64,000 bases of DNA from assembly GCA_015501585.1 (NCBI GenBank), contig JADNRY010000264.1, forward strand, positions 1 to 64,000. Direction: 5' to 3'. Both the position numbers and the translations under genes were made by a program. This stretch comes from Rhodocollybia butyracea. Lineage: Eukaryota > Basidiomycota > Agaricomycetes > Agaricales > Omphalotaceae. Positions 58,848 through 64,000 of the stretch are shown piece by piece. How positions within the stretch are numbered: position 1 is the first letter of the stretch; the number at the start of each line of letters is the position of its first letter. The notes beneath the pieces are model-generated. The model ran no database searches. It was not told where the DNA came from and saw nothing but the letters and a program-made list of their open reading frames with translations.

Positions 58848-59585
58848 ATGACTGCTATGACCGCTATGTCGCATCTTTCAGCAACAGGTCCTTCACAATC
58901 TTCAAAATTCTCAAAATCTTTGACCTGGAAATCCATTCCCTAGCTCGCACACACCCCAACCCTCCGGCCATTGATGATTCTTTACCTTTGGGTAATGCTG
59001 CCACGGAGGCTGCTATGGAGGTTGATGAACAGGGTGTCCTCGCTGCCTTGATTCACACCACCTACTTGCTTCGGGCGTTGGCGACGGGCTTGTTACCTGA
59101 AATGTGTGTTTGGTATACTGAGCACTTTGGAAAGGAAGAGATTCCTTTCGATGACTGGGTAAACCACTATAGGATTGAGCAAGATGAGAAGGCTGCTAGT
59201 GTTCATCAGGACATTCTGAGCAAGTTTGCATCAGATGGTCTTGGGAAGCCTGATGAGGAGGAGGGCAATGAAGGATCAGCGAAGGTAGTGCAGGACAAGA
59301 GATCTGAGACACTCGAGAAGTCTGACAAGGAGGTCGATGACAATTCAACTGACGCTCCTCCCCAACCAAAGTTGTGCAGCCATCTAAAGCTTCACATCAA
59401 AGCTCGGCCCATTCACTCTTCAATGGAGACAAAGAACGTCTTGTCGACTATCCCAGCTCTCCAGCTCTATTTGCCACTGAAGGGCATGTCGGTACTGAGG
59501 GACCTGCTTTGGCTAAACTCCATGCTCTAGCTACACTGAGCACATGGACACAGTTACCTGGTCGTGCTCAGGTGGAGGAGCGTCC
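58848..59585 (+). pseudogene. Unknown protein-coding remnant
   Basis: An ATG at 58848 starts a short frame (MTAMTAMSHLSATGPSQSSK) that hits a stop after SIP. After a one-base shift the text continues LARTHPNPPAIDDSLPLGNA. It then runs in a long open frame, LAALIHTTYLLRALATGLLP, CVWYTEHFGKEEIPFDDWVN, HYRIEQDEKAASVHQDILSK, to an acidic Glu/Asp/Lys-rich stretch, ending 59530. It looks like genuine coding sequence. The family is unknown. It abuts the long inverted repeat, which may have truncated it. Confidence 0.45.
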
Positions 59586-59644
59586 TGGGGCAGTGGGAAG
59601 AGAAGGGAAGCTGCTGGCTCATGCTGAGTTGGATCTGGCCAAGG

Positions 59645-59800
59645 ACAGCTTGGACATGACCTGGGGCAACTTGGACATGACCAAGGTTAGATTGGACATG
59701 ACCAAGGTTAGATTGGACATGACCAAGGTTAGGTTGGACATGACCAAGGTCAACTTGGACATGACCAAGATCAGGTTGGACATGTCCAAGATTAAGTTGT
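59645..59800 (+). repeat. 21-bp tandem repeat, left arm
   Basis: Seven to eight units of TTGGACATGACCAAGGTTAG with slight variation. In one frame they read LDMTKVR repeated. The right arm holds the inverted version at 62258-62400, and a looser version occurs at 62755-62890. Confidence 0.92.
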
Positions 59801-59911
59801 ACATCATTTAAGGCATTTTAAAAATTACTATATTAGGAAATTTTTAAATTTCTATGGTGGCTGAGGTCAAAGCTGTTTTTATTACCAAATTACGCAATTA
59901 TCAAACACTTA

Positions 59912-60541
59912 GGCTTAGTCCAGTAACTTTTCCGCACTGGATTTTTCACCCTGGAAAATTCTCTATTACTGAAATTGGTCAATTACGTAGCTGTCAGATT
60001 TAATCATTTTGTCACGCTCAGTGCTCATTGGCGCTTCCGGGCGCTCCATGTCACCCAGATTTCAGTGGCTTCACTGATAACGCCCAATACTGAAGCAACA
60101 GAAGCTCATAGTTGTTGTAGTAGCCACGGTTATATGCTATATTAGCCTTGGAGTGGGCTTGAACTTCACAGCGACACCTTTAGCAATGGATTTTACCACA
60201 TTTCCCCCATCTCCCAGTTCTGCAAGATGATCCCAAACAAATCCCAAACATAATTGACAAAGTTGGCTTCACCAGCCTCAGTGATGCATTGATCATTAAA
60301 GGTGTCAATGAGTGTGGTATATAGGCAAGGCTGTGTATCAAATTGGAAGCACCACGGCAAGTGTCAATGGTACTCGAGATAAAAGAAAACAAGGAGACAA
60401 AAAGCGCGCGCGCAATCGGTTTGATGGTCACATTTAGTCACATCAATCACTACGTTACGATCTCGTCAGATCACATCATGTGCTAGCATTTAGAAAATCC
60501 AGGGTGAAAAATCCAGTGCGGAAAAGTTACTGGACTAAGCC
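59912..60541. mobile_element. Harbinger-like MITE, 630 bp, in the left arm only
   Basis: A 44-bp terminal inverted repeat starts GGCTTAGTCCAGTAACTTTT at the left and is matched perfectly at the right. The target TTA is duplicated (59909-59911 and 60542-60544). The right arm of the palindrome has the empty site with a single TTA. No coding capacity. A 3-bp TWA duplication with GG-starting ends is typical of PIF-Harbinger. Confidence 0.95.
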
Positions 60542-62254
60542 TTATGTTTTTCTCATAGAGTTAGACACATTTGGTATTTATGATAAATTACTATATTAGG
60601 CAATTTTATTTCAATAGAGTTTTATTTCTTAATTAGGGAAATGACTAAAGTGAACACAGAAAGTGGTTGTACCCTTTCCATGAGGACAATAACATGTGGT
60701 AAGCATTCATATCTCCTCTCTATACATAGAATAGGTTGCTCACCACAAATGAAGCCAATCCTGTGGTGGGAAGGGGTTGGATTGCAAAATATTTTTTGGA
60801 TGACCTTTGATTTTAGTGGATGAGGACAAAGCTGTATGTTCATAAAAGGAAATTAATGAAAAGAGGTGAGTCTAAAGATTGCTTGATATAACATGCAGAT
60901 TGACATGGATAAGGCTGATCCTTTTCATCCCCTGATACCCTGATATATTCTCTACCTTTTCTGGGTCTCTGGTATATTTAGATGTCCCATGGGAGATCAG
61001 TTCTTATTGATCTTTCAAATTTCCCATCAAAAACCCCCATTTTTTCGAAATTAAAGGATAAGTATCAGAGTATCCAGGGCAGTGGGGGCCACAGACTTCT
61101 ATGGGATTGTACCCTGGTATAGTAGATACATTCCTACGACTCAGGATTGACCTATAGTACCCTCGGAGAATAGGTAATAATTGATATCTGTATATCTATC
61201 CATAAATTTCGCTTTTTTGATCATCAAATCATTAATAGGGGAAGCTGTGGGTGAGAGATTGAGTTCAAAATTGAGGAGCAGTGTCCCAGGACATGATATA
61301 GCATATCTATGACAAAATATTCCTACTACATGATGTTCAAGATATGATGATAAGTTTGACACAAGTATCAGACACTTAAGAGCCCAGGACTACTGGTACA
61401 TCAAGGTAAGACAAGGGTAGGTCAGGAAAAGGCTCTCGCATCAGTCTATATTATACTAGCATGCTATATGCTAAGCTAGACAGTCATCTCTGCCCTACAG
61501 CTGCCTCTATTGATGATTTAATAGGCAAAAAAGCGAAATTTATGCACACATATACAGAGAACAGTTATTACCCACTCTAGAAGCCTGTGGCCCCCACTGC
61601 CCTGGATACTCTGATACTTATCCTTTAATTTCGAAAAAATGGGGGTTTTTGATGGGATATTTGAAAGATCAATAAGAACTGGTCTCCCATGGGACATCTA
61701 AATATATCAAAGACCCAGAGAAGGTAGAGAATATATCAGGGTATCAGGGGATGAAAAGGATCAGCCTTATGAGTCCATGTCAATCTGCATGTTATATCAA
61801 GCAATCTTTAGACTCACCTCTTTTCATTAATTTCCTTTTATGGACATACAGCTTTGTCCTCATCCACTAAAATCAAAGGTCATCCAAAAAATATTTTGCA
61901 ATCCAACCCCTTCCCACCACAGGATTGGCTTCATTTGTGGTGAGCAACCTATTCTATGTATAGAGAGGAGATATGAATGCTTACCACATGTTATTGTCCT
62001 CATGGAAAGGGTACAACCACTTTCTGTGTTCACTTTAGTCATTTCCCTAATTAAGAAATAAAACTCTATTGAAATAAAATTGCCTAATATAGTAATTTAT
62101 CATAAATACCAAATGTGTCTAACTCTATGAGAAAAACATAAGTGTTTGATAATTGCGTAATTTGGTAATAAAAACAGCTTTGACCTCAGCCACCATAGAA
62201 ATTTAAAAATTTCCTAATATAGTAATTTTTAAAATGCCTTAAATGATGTACAAC

Positions 62255-62405
62255 TTAATCTTGGACATGTCCAAGTTGCCCTTGGCCATGTCCAACCTAA
62301 CCTTGGTCATGTCCAAGTTGACCTTGGTCATGTCCAAGTTGACCTTGGTCATGTCCAACCTAACCTTGGTCATGTCCACATTGCCCCAGGTCATGTCAAA
62401 GCTGT
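62255..62405 (-). repeat. 21-bp tandem repeat, right arm
   Basis: Inverted counterpart of the left-arm array. The units differ in order (more GTTGACC/AACTTGG variants), so the two arrays have drifted or undergone separate unit exchange. Confidence 0.9.
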
Positions 62406-62754
62406 CCTTGGTCAGATCCAACTCAGCATGAGCCAGCAGCTTCCCTTCTCTTCCCACTGCCCCATGTACCTGCAATTAGCCCACTGAAACACTCCCCAAG
62501 GTTGCACACACTTCACATGTAAACTGACATCTCTCCTGCACCATCTTATTCCACTCTGGAGGCTGATATCTGTCCCAAAGCATTTTATACTGCTTTCCAA
62601 GCATCCCCTACTCCTCCCTCAGCACCCTCTACTCCCCCTATGTCACCCCCACTGCACCCCCTACTCCTACCCTGGAAGTTCCACACCCCTCCCAAGAGGT
62701 CTCCCTCCTCTCCCACAAGGTACCCTATCCCTGCCAGGGCATACCCTATCCTAC

Positions 62755-62890
62755 CCCTGGTCATGACCAACTTGACCCAGGTGACCAGGTCATGGCCTAC
62801 TTGCTTGGACATGACCCACTTCCCTGGACATGACCCACTTCCCTGGACATGCCCAAGCCATCCTGGACATGACCAAGGCACCTTGGATTT
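62755..62890. repeat. Degenerate TGGACATGACC repeat
   Basis: Several units of TGGACATGACCCACTTCCC and related words form a loose array outside the palindrome, related to the 21-bp repeat inside it. Confidence 0.7.
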
Positions 62891-62969
62891 GCCAGGGACT
62901 TTGAGTATTTTTAGTCAGGTCAATGTAACAAAAGTGTAGACTAATAAGACTAATAAGTTGGGTGACTGA

Positions 62970-63215
62970 ACTGACTAATACCCGTTAGAGCTAGCTAAGG
63001 AAACCTCACTCTGGAGCCAAATAATTCCTTACTAGAAGCCGTCCCCTCTAAGGAAGCAACTAGATTTATGCAAAGGAGAGTGAACTTAATCACTAGGAGC
63101 TTGTACCACAATCTTAGTGGCTTGCTAATACTCATTGAGAGCTAGCTAAGGAGCCCTCACTCTGTCCTTATTAGAAGCCGTCCCCTCTAAGAAAGCAACT
63201 AGATTCATGCAAAAG
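62970..63215. repeat. Two-copy tandem duplication
   Basis: Blocks GAGAGCTAGCTAAGGA-like, TTAGAAGCCGTCCCCTCTAA and AAGCAACTAGATT.ATGCAAA occur in the same order at about 62985-63075 and 63135-63212. Confidence 0.8.
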
Positions 63216-64000
63216 ATCTAACTCAATCTTAAGTGGGAACAAAAGCTGTTACAAAGCTTCTATTACACCAATCCAAACTTTATAAGATAGAATATAGTAT
63301 TCACTTCAAAGAGAAAGCTAGACCCCGTACACACCCTAAACAAATGCCCAGTTATTGTGTTTGATTGACTTGGTACTTTTAAACCAGGGGTAATTAAGAG
63401 GACCAGCAGACTCCGGCGGTGAAGAGACCTTTGACTTCGTCACAACAGGTAATTATGAGAGGTGGCAAGATAACTTGATTTATGAGATAAATACATTGTG
63501 CTTATATACTGGGCCTTTACTAGTTTAATACAAAAAGAGATGAAACAGAGTCGAAGAGAAACGGAGCAAGATAGAAATTCGAGATAGGTACCAAGAATCC
63601 CAGAGCTATGTGCACTAGCACAATGCTCAGAGCTCCTGGACCATTATTTGGGTATTTACGTGTAGGTATGTGAAAGGTGCTATAAAACAACCTAACAAAA
63701 ACACTACTGCACCTAACCAGACTATTGATATGTAAGGGAGCGAGGGTGGGTTGTCAGAGATTCCCCGAGGGAAAGTCTTGTAATATCGGATGTACACGCA
63801 CAACTGCTCCAGGTTCAAGGCTGTAGCACTAACGTGGGTAACTAAGCTTAGACAACTCTTAGAACTAAGTCAAGAGAAGCCTAGTTGGGTGTACAAGTGT
63901 ACAAGGGAACCAGATGTGTATGTCCAAATCAATTAACCAAAACCAAAACCAATACAATGAAACTAAGATTCTCCTAGGCAAACTCTGGCACTAGCTGCTG
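63216..64000. other. No gene recognised
   Basis: Mixed sequence with only short open frames and no bounded repeats. It may be the start of another element cut by the window edge. Confidence 0.4.

Larger units (their letters stand above)
59586..62464. repeat. Giant inverted repeat, two ~880-bp arms
   Basis: The left arm (59586-61095, not counting a 630-bp insertion) and right arm (61584-62464) are inverted copies with only scattered differences by eye. The 73-codon frames on both arms starting M(N/D)IQLCPHPLK differ at one residue. The ~490-bp centre retains patchy inverted similarity (AAATTTCGCTTTTTT). The outer ends carry a 21-bp repeat. No target duplication was found at the outer edges. 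A transcript through it would fold into long double-stranded RNA. Confidence 0.95.

Noticed and set aside
59374..59811. Real protein with LDMTKVR repeats
   Set aside because: The frame depends on a minisatellite within a non-coding inverted repeat, and the mirrored arm gives the same peptide without an equivalent upstream gene.

Overview
The window reads as nuclear DNA of a basidiomycete, most likely an agaricomycete. Its introns are 49-57 nt with GTATGT/GTGAGT...TAG borders. It carries a KDZ (Kyakuja-Dileera-Zisupton) transposase with the cysteine cluster common in mushroom genomes, and a PIF-Harbinger gene pair, hAT-like MITEs and chromovirus-type Ty3/Gypsy and Ty1/Copia remains. There are no bacterial operons, CRISPR arrays or rRNA genes. 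It is a transposon graveyard. Only one ordinary cellular gene looks fully intact: a four-exon alpha/beta hydrolase at 2831-4137.

Layout. 0-5 kb: a hAT-like MITE with perfect 8-bp target duplications, then the hydrolase. 5-14 kb: mostly non-genic, with an LTR-like repeat and a fragment of the palindrome family seen again near 60 kb. 14.69-21.50 kb: a 6.8-kb cut-and-paste transposon with long terminal inverted repeats, 6-bp target duplications, subterminal TGATCA palindromes, a DDE integrase-core gene and a second unknown gene. It is itself broken by a hAT-like MITE and another insertion. 21.9-24.6 kb: a decayed host-type gene, a perfect 30-bp-arm hairpin, an LTR-bounded 1.1-kb solo LTR rich in minisatellite and TGAGTCA sites, and a tandem array. 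26.7-32.7 kb: gene remnants (including an ATM1-like ABC transporter pseudogene), a second hAT-like MITE and fold-back elements. 33-38.7 kb: a Ty1/Copia element on the minus strand with half-tRNA(iMet) priming site and mismatched LTRs. 38.7-46.5 kb: a nest of Copia fragment, Gypsy RNase H/integrase interrupted by a solo LTR, an unknown coiled-coil ORF interrupted by a 3.07-kb PIF-Harbinger element, then a TA-flanked MITE. 47-57.7 kb: a KDZ transposase gene split by about 6.5 kb of inserted DNA that includes a Gypsy integrase fragment, plus a tRNA-like sequence nearby. 58-64 kb: tandem repeats and a giant inverted repeat (two ~880-bp arms), one arm of which holds a 630-bp Harbinger-like MITE.

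The nesting gives relative dates: Gypsy-linked ORF, then Harbinger, with a separate MITE at its 3' end; 6.8-kb transposon, then hAT-like MITE; palindrome formation probably before the 630-bp MITE. The most novel candidate is the 14.69-21.50 kb transposon. Target-site duplications were found by eye at exact coordinates. All family names rest on motif recognition without database searches.
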